Counted from the first letter of the stretch, positions 1-8,755 are shown. The stretch: 64,000 bases of DNA from Gemmatimonadaceae bacterium (GCA_020851455.1 JADZCT010000038.1:1-64000); one strand, 5' to 3'. Translations and numbers: made by a program. The notes: generated by a model from the letters alone, not told the origin.

Positions 1-26
1 GCCGGCCACCCCGCCATATTTACCGG

Positions 27-512
27 ATGCCAAGCCCCGAAGCCGGAATCCTCATGGGCTCGAAGAACGATTTCGAGACCCTCAAGCCGTGTTGCGATGT
101 GCTCGATGAGTTCGGCATCGCATGGGAGGCGAAGGTCCTCTCGGCGCACCGCACGCCCGACGCCGCCCTCGAGTACGCGTCAACCGCCGAAGAGCGCGGC
201 CTGCAGGTGATCATCTGCGCCGCCGGCGGCGCCGCCCACCTTGGCGGCTTCGTCGCCGCGAAGTGCATCCTCCCCGTCCTCGCCGTGCCGATCGCCGCTA
301 CGCCGCTGGGCGGCCTCGACGCCCTCCTCTCGATGGTCCAGATGCCGGGCGGGATTCCCGTCGGCACGCTCGCCATCGGGAAGTGGGGCGCAACCAATGC
401 GGGCCTCCTCGCGATCCAGATCATCGCGACGAAGCGGCCCGAGTTGCGCGATCGCATGCGCGAGTGGCGGAGCAAGAAGGCCGCCGCGGTCCTTGCCCAG
501 ACACTGCCATGA
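27..512 (+). CDS. purE: N5-carboxyaminoimidazole ribonucleotide mutase (PurE)
   Basis: Predicted class I PurE, which converts N5-CAIR to CAIR in cytoplasmic de novo purine synthesis. The 161-residue protein has the family landmarks in order: an N-terminal MGSKND phosphate-binding loop, SAHRTP at about residue 40, CAAGGAAHLGG at about 63, and the MPGGIPVGTLAIGKWGATNA block near 110-130. The usual AHLPG reads AHLGG here. Length matches the family. The ATG is preceded five bases upstream by a CATATTT box with no Shine-Dalgarno sequence, so the message may be leaderless. The stop overlaps the next start as ATGA. A purK partner is not in the window but could lie upstream of it. Confidence 0.95.
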   Translation: MPSPEAGILMGSKNDFETLKPCCDVLDEFGIAWEAKVLSAHRTPDAALEYASTAEERGLQVIICAAGGAAHLGGFVAAKCILPVLAVPIAATPLGGLDALLSMVQMPGGIPVGTLAIGKWGATNAGLLAIQIIATKRPELRDRMREWRSKKAAAVLAQTLP

Positions 513-2230
513 CACGAATCCGGCTTCCCATCGCCGCCGCCCTTGCCGCAGCAGCCGGCATCGCCCTCGCCGCGCCCGCGCGCGCCCAACGCATCGCCGT
601 TCGCCTCGACCCCGCGGCGGCGTCCGCGCCCATCACCGGACGCGTATTCGTCTTCCTCTCGAAAGCCGCCGACCGCGAGCCGCGTCTGCAAGGCGGCTCG
701 TACGGCGGCAGCGTTCCGTTCTTTGGCCTCGACGTGAGCGATCTGCGCCCGGGCACCGCCGCGACGATTGATGCTTCCGTCCTCGGCTACCCCTACAAGA
801 AGCTCTCCGAGGTTCCAGCCGGCGACTACTACGCGCAGGCGCTGCTCAACGTCTACACGCAGTTCCATCGGGCCGACGGCCACGTCATCTGGGTACACAA
901 CGATCAGTGGGAAGGCCAGCGCTTCAACACGTCGCCCGGAAACCTCGTGAGCGAGGTCGTGAAGGTCCACCTCGATCCGAAGTCCTCCACGCCCATCACT
1001 CTCGCCCTCATCCGCAAGCTCCCGCCGGTCACCGTTCCCGAGGACACCAGGTGGGTGAAGCGCATCAGGATCAAGAGCGAGATGCTCTCGCGCTTCTGGG
1101 GGGCGCCCATCTACCTCGGCGCCACCGTGCTGCTGCCCAAGGGGTTCGACGAGGAACCCGGGCGCACGTACCCCGCAGTGTACATCCAGGGGCATTTCGG
1201 GCTCGGAGCGCCGTTCGGGTTCGTTGACCCCACGGCGGCGGGTACAACGGGACGGGGCGGTCGCGGCGGTCGCGGCGGCGGCGTTCGCATGCAGCTCGGC
1301 GCGCCCGTGCCGTACGACGACGTCCCCACTTCGGCGCGCGAGTCGGGCCCGGAGTTCGCGAAGGCGTGGATGGCCGACGACTTCCCACGCTTCGTCGCGA
1401 TCACGTGGCAGCATCCCACGCCGTACTACGACGATTCGTACGCCGTGAACTCGGTGAACAACGGGCCGTACCAGGACGCGCTGCTCACCGAACTGGTACC
1501 GCTGCTCGAGAAGGAGTTCCGGCTCATCCCCGAGGGCAACGCGCGCTTCCTCACCGGCGGCTCGACCGGCGGATGGGAATGCGCGGCGCTCCAGTTGCAG
1601 CGACCCAGGTTCTTCGGCGGCGCCTGGTGCCTCTACCCTGATCCCGTGGACTTCCGGCGCAACCAGCTCGTGGACAACTACGCCGACACGAACGCCTTCA
1701 TCCCGAACGTGAGCGAGCCGCCCATCCCCGAGCGCTACATGATGCGCACGCCCGACGGCCAGCCGCAGGTGACGCAGCGCCAGATGAGCCAGCTCGAGGC
1801 AGTGCTCGGCACCAGGGCGCGCAGCGGCCAGCAGTTCGACGCATGGGACGCCGCATACGGCCCGATCGGCGCCGACGGTTACCCGCGCCGCCTCTGGGAC
1901 CGCCTCACCGGGCACATTGACAAGGAGGTCGCCGCCTGGTGGCGCGACAAGGGGTACGACCTCACGGTGCTGATGGCCAGGGAGTGGCAGCAGAACGGCC
2001 GCGACCTCGCCGGCAAGATGCACATGTACGTGGGCGACATGGACAACCACTACCTGAACCTTGCGGTCTACCTCATGGAGCAGGAAGCCGCGCGGCTCGA
2101 TGGCCCGAAGGCGAACTTCACCTTCGAGTACGGGCGGCCGATGAAGCCGCACGGGTGGCAGCCGTTCACGAACGCGGAACTCGTCCGTATGATGGACAGC
2201 TTCCGCAAGGCGCGCGCCACCACGCCATAG
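509..2230 (+). CDS. Secreted esterase-like alpha/beta hydrolase
   Basis: A 573-residue exported protein starting with a clear signal peptide (MTRIRLPIAAAL, Ala-rich core, cleavage near PARAQ). The first half is a beta-rich domain I cannot name. The second half looks like a putative-esterase alpha/beta hydrolase, with a nucleophile-elbow motif GGSTGGW at about residue 350 and a late His in GDMDNHYLN at about 510 that could complete the triad. Residues near 249-258 form an RGGRGGRGGG tract, unusual in an exported enzyme. The start is chosen because it gives the signal peptide and overlaps the purE stop as ATGA, suggesting cotranscription; the longer upstream reading is out-of-frame purE sequence. 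The substrate is unknown. Confidence 0.75.
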   Translation: MTRIRLPIAAALAAAAGIALAAPARAQRIAVRLDPAAASAPITGRVFVFLSKAADREPRLQGGSYGGSVPFFGLDVSDLRPGTAATIDASVLGYPYKKLSEVPAGDYYAQALLNVYTQFHRADGHVIWVHNDQWEGQRFNTSPGNLVSEVVKVHLDPKSSTPITLALIRKLPPVTVPEDTRWVKRIRIKSEMLSRFWGAPIYLGATVLLPKGFDEEPGRTYPAVYIQGHFGLGAPFGFVDPTAAGTTGRGGRGGRGGGVRMQLGAPVPYDDVPTSARESGPEFAKAWMADDFPRFVAITWQHPTPYYDDSYAVNSVNNGPYQDALLTELVPLLEKEFRLIPEGNARFLTGGSTGGWECAALQLQRPRFFGGAWCLYPDPVDFRRNQLVDNYADTNAFIPNVSEPPIPERYMMRTPDGQPQVTQRQMSQLEAVLGTRARSGQQFDAWDAAYGPIGADGYPRRLWDRLTGHIDKEVAAWWRDKGYDLTVLMAREWQQNGRDLAGKMHMYVGDMDNHYLNLAVYLMEQEAARLDGPKANFTFEYGRPMKPHGWQPFTNAELVRMMDSFRKARATTP

Positions 2231-2233
2231 GGT

Positions 2234-2257
2234 GCGGGCCGGCGCTTGCCGGCCCGC
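2234..2257. terminator. Hairpin between convergent genes
   Basis: A perfect 10-bp inverted repeat (GCGGGCCGGC, loop GCTT, GCCGGCCCGC) lies in the 32-bp gap between the stop at 2230 and the opposing stop at 2263. It is placed to end transcription from both sides. There is no strong T-run, so the mechanism is inferred from structure and position. Confidence 0.6.
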
Positions 2258-2262
2258 GTTCG

Positions 2263-3456
2263 TCACTTTGGCCGGTACTTCGCGAGCACTTCGCGCACCT
2301 TCGCGACGTCTATCGCCTGCACCGTGCGCCCGTTCCCCGTCACGGTGGTGGCCTTCAGGATCGAGTTGTAGACGGCTTCTTCCGTCGCCTCGATCGCGGC
2401 CTCGAACAGCGCCGACGCCTGCTCGTTCGACAGTTCCGTCGTCGTGAACCGCTGCGCATCCCAGGCGCGCCTCACTTCCTCCGCCGTCGAGAACGCGATC
2501 ACGAAGTCGCCGGATCCGTTCGACGCGCTCGAACCGGTGCGGCCGATCCCGAGCATGGCCCGGGCCGCCACGCGCTCGAGGTTCCGGTCGGAAAGCGGCG
2601 CGTCGGTCGCTACCACGATCATGACGCTGCCGTCGCCGCGCTCCGACGTCTCATTCTTGTACGCGTACTGCCCGAGCTCCTTCCCCACCGGCGCACCGCC
2701 AATCTGCAGCGCGCCGCCGTAGTTGCTCTGCACGAGCACGCCAAGCGTGTATCCGCCGAGCGAAGCCGGGAGTCGCCGCGACGAGGTGCCAATGCCGCCC
2801 TTCCAGCCAAACGCCACGGTGCCGCGCCCGGCCCCGACGCTCCCCTCCTCCACGGGTCCATCCGACGCGCCTTCGAGCGCGCGCCGCACGTCGTCGGCCG
2901 TCACGGGCCGCGACCTGATGTCGTTCAGCGTTCCGTCGTTCGTTTCGCCCACCACCGGGTTGAGCGACCTCACGCGCTCCATCCCGGGCTGCGCGAGCAT
3001 CCAGTCCGCCATTGCGTCGGCGGCCTTCCACACACAGAGCGTGCACGTGAGGAGGATCGGCGTCTCGATCTCGCCAAGCTCCTTCACCTGGGTTGCGCCC
3101 ACCAGCTTGCCGAACGCGTTGCCCACGTAGATCGCCGCCGGCACGCGCGAGAGGTACGTGTTGCCCGGGTGGGGAAGGATGGCCGTCACGCCGGTCCGGA
3201 TCCGGTCGCCACGGTCAATCGTCACCTGGCCCACGCGCACGCCGGCGACGTCGGTGATCGCGTTGTTCGGCCCTGGCGCAAACACCCCCGGCGCCACGCC
3301 AAGGTCGCGCGCGCGCGGACGCTCCCCGGAGCCCGCCTGCGCTTGGGCGAGCGCCGCGGCGCACGCGAGGAGCCCGACTGCACCCGAGTGCCGTGGCCCT
3401 CGCCACCCGGGCAGGCCAATCGCAGGCATCCGCAGTCGCGGCCATGAGGCATCCAT
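2263..3456 (-). CDS. P1 family peptidase (DmpA/L-aminopeptidase D-esterase type), secreted
   Basis: A 397-residue member of the P1/DmpA self-processing hydrolases, which cleave N-terminal residues from peptides or amides. Family features seen: TDVAGVRVGQVTI at the start of the mature domain, NPVVGETNDG in the middle, GVLVQSNYGG before the processing site, and GDGSVMIVVATDAPL. The Gly-Ser in that last block aligns with the autocleavage site whose Ser becomes the nucleophile. A hydrophobic N-terminal segment (residues about 24-42) suggests export. A TAAGAT box ends seven bases before the ATG with no Shine-Dalgarno sequence, so it may be leaderless. It is divergent from holB across a very short gap. 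The physiological substrate is unknown. Confidence 0.88.
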   Translation of the reverse strand: MDASWPRLRMPAIGLPGWRGPRHSGAVGLLACAAALAQAQAGSGERPRARDLGVAPGVFAPGPNNAITDVAGVRVGQVTIDRGDRIRTGVTAILPHPGNTYLSRVPAAIYVGNAFGKLVGATQVKELGEIETPILLTCTLCVWKAADAMADWMLAQPGMERVRSLNPVVGETNDGTLNDIRSRPVTADDVRRALEGASDGPVEEGSVGAGRGTVAFGWKGGIGTSSRRLPASLGGYTLGVLVQSNYGGALQIGGAPVGKELGQYAYKNETSERGDGSVMIVVATDAPLSDRNLERVAARAMLGIGRTGSSASNGSGDFVIAFSTAEEVRRAWDAQRFTTTELSNEQASALFEAAIEATEEAVYNSILKATTVTGNGRTVQAIDVAKVREVLAKYRPK

Positions 3457-3462
3457 GCGCTG

Positions 3463-3469
3463 TATCTTA
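3463..3469. promoter_or_regulatory. Symmetric -10 box shared by two divergent genes
   Basis: The seven bases TATCTTA read TATCTT on the plus strand, six bases before the holB GTG at 3475, and TAAGAT on the minus strand, seven bases before the peptidase ATG at 3456. Both match a TANNNT -10 pattern at a distance that would place transcription starts at or next to the start codons. Assignment is by inspection only. Confidence 0.4.
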
Positions 3470-3474
3470 TGGCT

Positions 3475-4533
3475 GTGCCGCTAACGCCGCTCATCGGACA
3501 TGCCGCCCTCCGCGCGCGCCTCGACGAACAGGTGCGCCGCGGTACGCTCGCGTCGAGCATCCTCTTCACTGGGCCGCCAGGCATCGGCAAGCAACGCCTC
3601 GCACTGTGGCTCGGCCAGCGGCTGCTCTGCGCGGAGCCGTCGTCACCCTGCGGCGAGTGCGCCCACTGCAGGTACGCCATCAACGCGCAGCACCCCGACC
3701 TCACCTGGGTCTTCCCCCGCCCGAACCTCGGCGACTCCAGGGCAGCGCCCGATGACGTCGCCGCCGATCTCGCCGAAGAGGCTGCAAACCGCGTCGCCGC
3801 TGGCGGCATCTACTCCCGGCCGGACGGGTCCGCGGGGATCTACATGTACGTCACGCGAATGCTCGTGGCCCGCGCGTCCCTCTCCCCGGCGCTGGCTCGT
3901 CGGAAGGTGTTCGTGATTGGCGAGGCGGACCGGATGATCTCCCAGGCCGCGAGCGACCAGGCGGCCAACGCATTCCTCAAGCTCCTCGAGGAGCCGCCGG
4001 CCGATACTACGCTCATCCTCACGTCGAGCGAGCCGGGCGCGTTGCTGCCCACCATCCGCTCGCGCGTGATCGAGATGCGCGTCCGTCCGCTGTCCGACGG
4101 CGAAGTGCGCGAGTTCCTCGCGCTCCCCGGAGCGGCGGCCATTGCCGGGGGCGCGCCGCTCGACGAGCTGGTCGCCCGCAGCCGCGGCGCGCCCGGCGCG
4201 CTGGCTGACGCAAAGCCGCTCCAGGAAGCCGAGCAGCGCGCCAGGGCAATGCTCGATGCCGCGGTTCGCGACAAAGACCGCATTTACCGCACCGCGTACG
4301 CGCAGGGCGCGAGCGGCGCGCGCGGGGCATTCTCCGACGCGCTCGATGCGCTCACCGGGCTGGTGCACGCCCGCGCGCGAGCGGCTGCAACTGCTGGCGA
4401 CGACACCGCAGCCGCCGCGGGCGCACGGACGATTGTCTTCATCGAGGAAGCAAAGCGCGATGCGGAGCGGAACCTCGCTCCACAGCTCGTCACCTTTCGC
4501 CTCCTCGAGCAGATCGCGCAGGAGTACCGATGA
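3475..4533 (+). CDS. holB: DNA polymerase III delta' subunit
   Basis: Clamp-loader AAA+ subunit of the replicative polymerase. The product has a Walker A motif FTGPPGIGKQ near residue 30, a zinc-binding cysteine cluster (CGECAHC, with an earlier Cys) near 55-62, the DRMISQAASDQAANAFLKLL sensor-1 region, LEEPPADT and SEPGALLPTIRSR (an SRC-like motif). This fits DnaX/HolB proteins; the short length (about 352 residues) and position before moaC favour delta'. I prefer the GTG at 3475 because a TATCTT box lies six bases upstream. The ATG at 3469 abuts that box but would add only two residues. Its stop overlaps moaC as ATGA. Confidence 0.88.
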   Translation: MPLTPLIGHAALRARLDEQVRRGTLASSILFTGPPGIGKQRLALWLGQRLLCAEPSSPCGECAHCRYAINAQHPDLTWVFPRPNLGDSRAAPDDVAADLAEEAANRVAAGGIYSRPDGSAGIYMYVTRMLVARASLSPALARRKVFVIGEADRMISQAASDQAANAFLKLLEEPPADTTLILTSSEPGALLPTIRSRVIEMRVRPLSDGEVREFLALPGAAAIAGGAPLDELVARSRGAPGALADAKPLQEAEQRARAMLDAAVRDKDRIYRTAYAQGASGARGAFSDALDALTGLVHARARAAATAGDDTAAAAGARTIVFIEEAKRDAERNLAPQLVTFRLLEQIAQEYR

Positions 4534-5033
4534 CGCAGCGCCGCGGCACGGCTGCCCGCCTCGCCCACGTCGGCAGGCACGGTTCGGCGAAGATGGTGGA
4601 CGTCGGCGCCAAGCCGGCGACGGAACGTCGCGCCCGCGCCGCGGGCGAGATTCGTATGTCGCCCGCGGCGTGGCGCGCCATCCGCGCCAACAGCATCAGG
4701 AAGGGCGACGTCCTCGCCGTCGCGAAGGTGGCCGGAATCCAGGCCGCCAAGCGCACCGCCGAGCTCATCCCGCTCTGCCACCCGCTCGCGCTCACCAGCG
4801 TTGACGTCTCGCTGCGCCTCGTGGCGCGGCCCGCGTCGGTGCGGGTCGAGGCCGAGGTGGCCACCACGGCGCCAACAGGCGTGGAAATGGAGGCGCTCAC
4901 CGCGGTGACGGTGGCCCTGCTCACCGTGTACGACATGGCCAAGAGCGCCGACCGCGGAATGCGGATCGGGTCGGTGCGGCTGCTCGAGAAATCGGGCGGG
5001 CGCTCCGGGCGCTACCGCGCCCGCAGCGCCTAG
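4530..5033 (+). CDS. moaC: Cyclic pyranopterin monophosphate synthase (MoaC)
   Basis: Second step of molybdenum cofactor synthesis: converts the MoaA product to cyclic pyranopterin monophosphate. Seen in the 167 residues: KMVDVGAKPATERRA near the start, KGDVLAVAKVAGIQAAKRT, the active-site stretch LIPLCHPLALT near 85-95, TGVEMEALTAVTVALLTVYDM and the conserved Lys-Ser in KSADRGMRI. Length is typical. The start overlaps the holB stop by four bases (ATGA), suggesting translational coupling with an unrelated replication gene. No other moa genes are visible in the window. Confidence 0.95.
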   Translation: MTQRRGTAARLAHVGRHGSAKMVDVGAKPATERRARAAGEIRMSPAAWRAIRANSIRKGDVLAVAKVAGIQAAKRTAELIPLCHPLALTSVDVSLRLVARPASVRVEAEVATTAPTGVEMEALTAVTVALLTVYDMAKSADRGMRIGSVRLLEKSGGRSGRYRARSA

Positions 5034-6604
5034 CGAACCGGTGGCTTGGCTGTCGCCGCCGGCTTCGTGGCCGGCCGTGCAGGCGTAGTGCTCCGCGCAC
5101 GGCGCGGATAACGCTCGATCGCAGGATTCGGGACGTCGCGGGCAGCGGAGACCACGGCTTTGCTCGGCACGAGAATCACCTGCCCTGCTGCTAGGTTCCC
5201 GCTCTTGAGCCGCACCGCCTTCGGGTTGTACCACCCGAGCTGCTTACTCGTCATCCCGTGCTTCCTGGCGATGGACGCCATGGACTCGCCCGTCTTCGAC
5301 TTCACCCGCGTCACCGCCACGAGGTCAGTCGAGTCGAGCGCCGCCAGCCGCTCAGCGAACCCGTCCGTGGCTCCCACAGACACCCGCACCCACATCGAGC
5401 CGCCCTCGGGCACCATCCCGCGAAGCAGGTGCGGATTCAGGTCGCGCACCGAATCCACCGCCATCAGCGCACCCGCCGCAACGGCCGCCATGGGCGTGCC
5501 GCCACCGACGAGCACGCTGTCGAACGCGAACGCCGGAAGCGAGTCCACCACCAGTCCGTAGCGATCGGGCTGCTTCGCCACGAGTGCGGCGGCAATGATC
5601 TTCGGGATGTAGTCGCGCGTTTCCGCCCTCAGAAACCGCGTGTCGGACAGGGCGAAGAACCTGTCCTCACCCTCGATCCCCTCCAGTCGCTTCGCGTACT
5701 GCGCCAGCCCGCGGCTCACGCGCCCCGGCCCGCCGTTGTACGCTGCCGCGGCCAGGAATGTCGAGCCGTACGCGTCGTTGAGCGAGCCGAGGAAGCGCAC
5801 CGCGCCCTCCGTTGCACGCACCGGGTCACGCCGCTCGTCCACCCACCAGTCCACGCGGAGCCCCACGTCCCGGGCGGTCTTGGCCATGAACTGCCACATC
5901 CCGACCGCCGCCGCCCGCGAGTAGGCATGTGGATCGTAGTAACTCTCTACCAGCGCCAGATAGGTTAGGTCGAGCGGCAGGCCCGCACCGCGCAGCCGTG
6001 CCTCGATCAGGGACGAGAACGCGGCCTGCCGACCGAGCGCCTTCTGGAAGGGCTCCTTGAGCCGGCCGGTGAAGATGTCCACGAAATACGAGACACGCTT
6101 GCGCTCCGCGTTTGCCTCTACTTCCAGATCCCAGGTCGGCGCGGGAGCCACGGCACGTCCTTCGGCCGCCGCGGCGGCAACACCCTCAGGCGCTGCAAAG
6201 ACGACGTCTGGCCCAGCCGCGGAACTGGCCAGGCGGATGCCGCCCCCTGGCTCGATGCCGGCGCCGCCAGCGACCATGGAATCGGCCACCAGCACTGAAT
6301 CCGCCACCAGCACCGAATCCCGGATCACGGTCGGAGCGCCCGCCGCACCCCCGCGTGGCGCGAAGGGACGCACCGTGTCTGGCGGCGACGCCGTCCGTGC
6401 GACCTGCCCGGCGTAGCCTGGCACGCGCGCCGGGAACGACGCCGGTCGCGCGGCAATCCCGGCAACGGTCGCGGGGGGAAACGCCGAGCCGTATCGCGCC
6501 TGAGCCGGGTAGGCGCACGCGGCCGCCAGCATCCATAGCGACGCCGTCGCCGCGACGGCACTCGGCTGGCAACCCCGGAATTGCATCCCGTATATTCGGC
6601 TCAT
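5030..6604 (-). CDS. MltD-like lytic transglycosylase with LysM domain
   Basis: Predicted cell-wall lytic transglycosylase that cleaves the glycan backbone of peptidoglycan. The 524-residue product has an N-terminal export signal (hydrophobic core ending near AAACAYPAQA, possibly a weak lipobox). The SLT domain has the catalytic Glu in TYLALVESYYDP, then AVGMWQFM and AAYNGGPGRVSRG. A C-terminal LysM repeat (ESMASIARKHGMTSKQL to QVILVP) binds glycan, and a basic Pro/Ala-rich tail follows. I chose the ATG at 6604 because AGGA lies eight bases upstream; an ATG at 6586 would also give a signal peptide. The start overlaps the divergent beta-lactamase-like start by two bases. Its stop overlaps moaC by four bases. 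Confidence 0.9.
   Translation of the reverse strand: MSRIYGMQFRGCQPSAVAATASLWMLAAACAYPAQARYGSAFPPATVAGIAARPASFPARVPGYAGQVARTASPPDTVRPFAPRGGAAGAPTVIRDSVLVADSVLVADSMVAGGAGIEPGGGIRLASSAAGPDVVFAAPEGVAAAAAEGRAVAPAPTWDLEVEANAERKRVSYFVDIFTGRLKEPFQKALGRQAAFSSLIEARLRGAGLPLDLTYLALVESYYDPHAYSRAAAVGMWQFMAKTARDVGLRVDWWVDERRDPVRATEGAVRFLGSLNDAYGSTFLAAAAYNGGPGRVSRGLAQYAKRLEGIEGEDRFFALSDTRFLRAETRDYIPKIIAAALVAKQPDRYGLVVDSLPAFAFDSVLVGGGTPMAAVAAGALMAVDSVRDLNPHLLRGMVPEGGSMWVRVSVGATDGFAERLAALDSTDLVAVTRVKSKTGESMASIARKHGMTSKQLGWYNPKAVRLKSGNLAAGQVILVPSKAVVSAARDVPNPAIERYPRRARSTTPARPATKPAATAKPPVR
6591..6596 (+). promoter_or_regulatory. -10-like box for the beta-lactamase-like gene
   Basis: TATATT stands six bases before the ATG at 6603, with no Shine-Dalgarno sequence between them. 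The geometry fits a leaderless transcript. The box lies inside the 5' end of the opposing transglycosylase gene. Confidence 0.4.
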
Positions 6605-7559
6605 GCGGCCATTCCTGCCAGTCCTCCTGGCCGTCGCGGGCTGCACGGCCACCCCTGCCCTCACCCCGTCGCCAGAGCCCCGCGAGGCCCCCTCCGGCCT
6701 CGCGGCCGCGCCGTCGCTGGGCGAATCACGGCGCGCGGCCCGCATCGGCGCCCTCCGCGGTGTAATCAGCGCCATTATTGCCACCCAGCCCGGAGCCGAG
6801 GTTGGCGTATGGTACCACGACCTTGGCCGCGGCGATACGCTCGGATTCGCCGCAGACTCATCGTTCCATGCCGCGAGCACCATGAAGGTCCCTGTGATGA
6901 TCGAGCTGTTCCGGAGGGCCGACGCAGGCGCCATCCGGCTCGACCACGCCACGCTCCTCGTCAACCGGTTCCGCTCCATCGTTGACGGCTCCTCGTACTC
7001 GCTGTCGCCGTCCGACGACTCCGACACCCTGCTCTACGCGAAGGTCGGCACGATGGTGACCTGGCGCGAGCTGAACGAGCGGATGATCACGCGGTCGAGC
7101 AACCTCGCGACGAACTACATCATTGACACGTTGGGCGCCGGGGCGGTGACCGCCACCGCGCACGCGCTCGGCGCCACGGGCATGCAGGTGCTCCGCGGCG
7201 TGGAAGACCAGAAGGCGTTCGACCGCGGCCTCAACAACACCGCCACGCCGCGCGCGCTTGGCGTGCTGCTCGAGACGATCGAGATGGGCCGGGCCGCCTC
7301 GCCCGCCGCGTGCGACACGATGCGCTCAGTGCTCCTGCGAGACGAGTTCAGGACCGAGATTCCCGCTGGCCTCCCGCCCGGAACCCCGGTCGCGCACAAG
7401 ACGGGATCCATCACGGGCACGCTTCACGACGCCGCGATAGTGTACCCGCCCGGCCGCGCACCCTACGTGCTCGTAGTGCTAACGAGGAAGATCGCCGACC
7501 CGGCGGCCGCGAGGCGGCTGATTGCCTCGATCTCGCGAGCAGTGTGGGAGCGGGAATAG
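6603..7559 (+). CDS. Class A beta-lactamase-like serine hydrolase, lipoprotein
   Basis: A 318-residue exported protein with a lipobox (LLAVAGC) and a class A beta-lactamase fold. The active-site motifs are present: SxxK as STMK in HAASTMKVPVM near residue 97, an SDN-like SSN in TRSSNLATNY, an omega-loop candidate Glu in RGVEDQKAFDRGLNN, and KTG in VAHKTGSITG. With all three motif groups kept, beta-lactam hydrolysis is plausible, but a wall-peptide hydrolase role cannot be excluded. It is divergent from a lytic transglycosylase gene with overlapping start codons, so the two may respond to the same envelope signals. Confidence 0.85.
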   Translation: MRPFLPVLLAVAGCTATPALTPSPEPREAPSGLAAAPSLGESRRAARIGALRGVISAIIATQPGAEVGVWYHDLGRGDTLGFAADSSFHAASTMKVPVMIELFRRADAGAIRLDHATLLVNRFRSIVDGSSYSLSPSDDSDTLLYAKVGTMVTWRELNERMITRSSNLATNYIIDTLGAGAVTATAHALGATGMQVLRGVEDQKAFDRGLNNTATPRALGVLLETIEMGRAASPAACDTMRSVLLRDEFRTEIPAGLPPGTPVAHKTGSITGTLHDAAIVYPPGRAPYVLVVLTRKIADPAAARRLIASISRAVWERE

Positions 7560-7563
7560 GGCC

Positions 7564-8724
7564 TCATCCTCGCCGCGGCCCGGTCGCCTCGCGGTAATCG
7601 GCAATCAACCGGTCGAACACCGCGTCCCACGTGCGGCCGGCTGCCTCCTCGAGCGCGGCCGACGCAATCGCCCGGCGCAGCGGCGCATCCACGACCAGCG
7701 ATTCCACGCGCGCCGCGAGCGACGCGGCATCCCCGGCACGGAACTGTGCCGCACGGGGCGGCGCCGCCAGCTCGGTAGTGGCGCCAACGTCGGGGGCAAC
7801 GACGGCGAGCCCGCTGGCCATCGCCTCGAGCACCACGTTCCCGAACGTCTCGGTGACCGACGGAAACACGAACACGTCGGCCGAAGCGTAGAACTCCGAG
7901 AGCGCCCGCCCGGTGAGCCGGCCGGCGAACACGGTGCCATCCGGCGCGGCCGCGCGGCAGTCAGCCTCCGCGGGGCCGTCCCCGGCGAGCGCAAATACCA
8001 CGCGCCCCGCGTTGCGCGCCAGCACCTCCCGCATCCCCTGGATCGCGACGTGAATCCCCTTCTCCGGCGCGATGCGCCCCACGTACGCCACCACCACCGT
8101 GTCGTCCGCGGCGCCCAGCCGCGCCCGCAGATCGCGCGACCTGAACGACGGGTTGAACCGCTCGTGCTCCACCCCCCGCGACCATACCCGCACGTTCCTG
8201 AACCCATGCTCGGCCAGCTCGGCGGCCACCACCCCGCTCGGCGCCCACGTGAGGGAGCCCGCGTTGTGGAACCAGCGCAGGAACGGCCACGCAATCGCGT
8301 TCAGCCAGCCGAGCCCGTAGTACTCGATGTACCGCTCGAAGTGCGTGTGGTAGCTCGTGACGAACGGCACGCGCGCCTGGCGAGCGGCAACGAGGCCCGC
8401 GAGCCCCACGCCGAACTCCGTCGCGGAATGCACCAGCGTCGGCCGCCACTCCTCGATCAGTTCCAGCGCCCGGCGGGCGTGCGGCGCCGCGATCCGGTTG
8501 TCCGGGTACGCCCAGAACGGCACGCTGGGCCACCGCTCCACGCGCGAATCCGGCGTGGCCGCCGTGTCGGTCGTCGTGACGATCCGCACCTCGCCGCCAC
8601 GCTTCTCGATGGCGTGCGCAAGCCGGTCGAGGGTCCTCGAGACTCCGTTCACCTGCGGAAGCCATGTGTCGGTGAAGAGGGCCAGCCGGAGGCCTTCGGC
8701 GGAGACCCCCTCGCGCGGATTCAC
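7564..8724 (-). CDS. GT4-family glycosyltransferase
   Basis: A 386-residue retaining GT-B glycosyltransferase resembling the GDP-mannose-dependent or phosphatidylinositol-type mannosyltransferases. Seen: DTWLPQVNGVSRTL near the N-terminus, TSYHTHFERYIEYYG, the VGRIAPEKGI motif that starts the nucleotide-sugar domain, LAGDGPAEADC, and the E-x7-E signature in SVTETFGNVVLEAMASG. The start is taken as GTG at 8724; further upstream reading runs into the preceding PAP2 gene in another frame. The gap to that gene is 31 bp, so they likely form an operon for glycolipid or envelope synthesis. Donor and acceptor are unknown. Confidence 0.88.
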   Translation of the reverse strand: MNPREGVSAEGLRLALFTDTWLPQVNGVSRTLDRLAHAIEKRGGEVRIVTTTDTAATPDSRVERWPSVPFWAYPDNRIAAPHARRALELIEEWRPTLVHSATEFGVGLAGLVAARQARVPFVTSYHTHFERYIEYYGLGWLNAIAWPFLRWFHNAGSLTWAPSGVVAAELAEHGFRNVRVWSRGVEHERFNPSFRSRDLRARLGAADDTVVVAYVGRIAPEKGIHVAIQGMREVLARNAGRVVFALAGDGPAEADCRAAAPDGTVFAGRLTGRALSEFYASADVFVFPSVTETFGNVVLEAMASGLAVVAPDVGATTELAAPPRAAQFRAGDAASLAARVESLVVDAPLRRAIASAALEEAAGRTWDAVFDRLIADYREATGPRRG

Positions 8725-8755
8725 CGTGCCGGCGCCCGCTGCCGCAGGGTGCGGA

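Noticed and set aside
20-2266. A 748-codon minus-strand frame opposite purE and the esterase gene
   Set aside because: High G+C antisense shadow; the composition is Arg/His/Val-rich and no motif is present.
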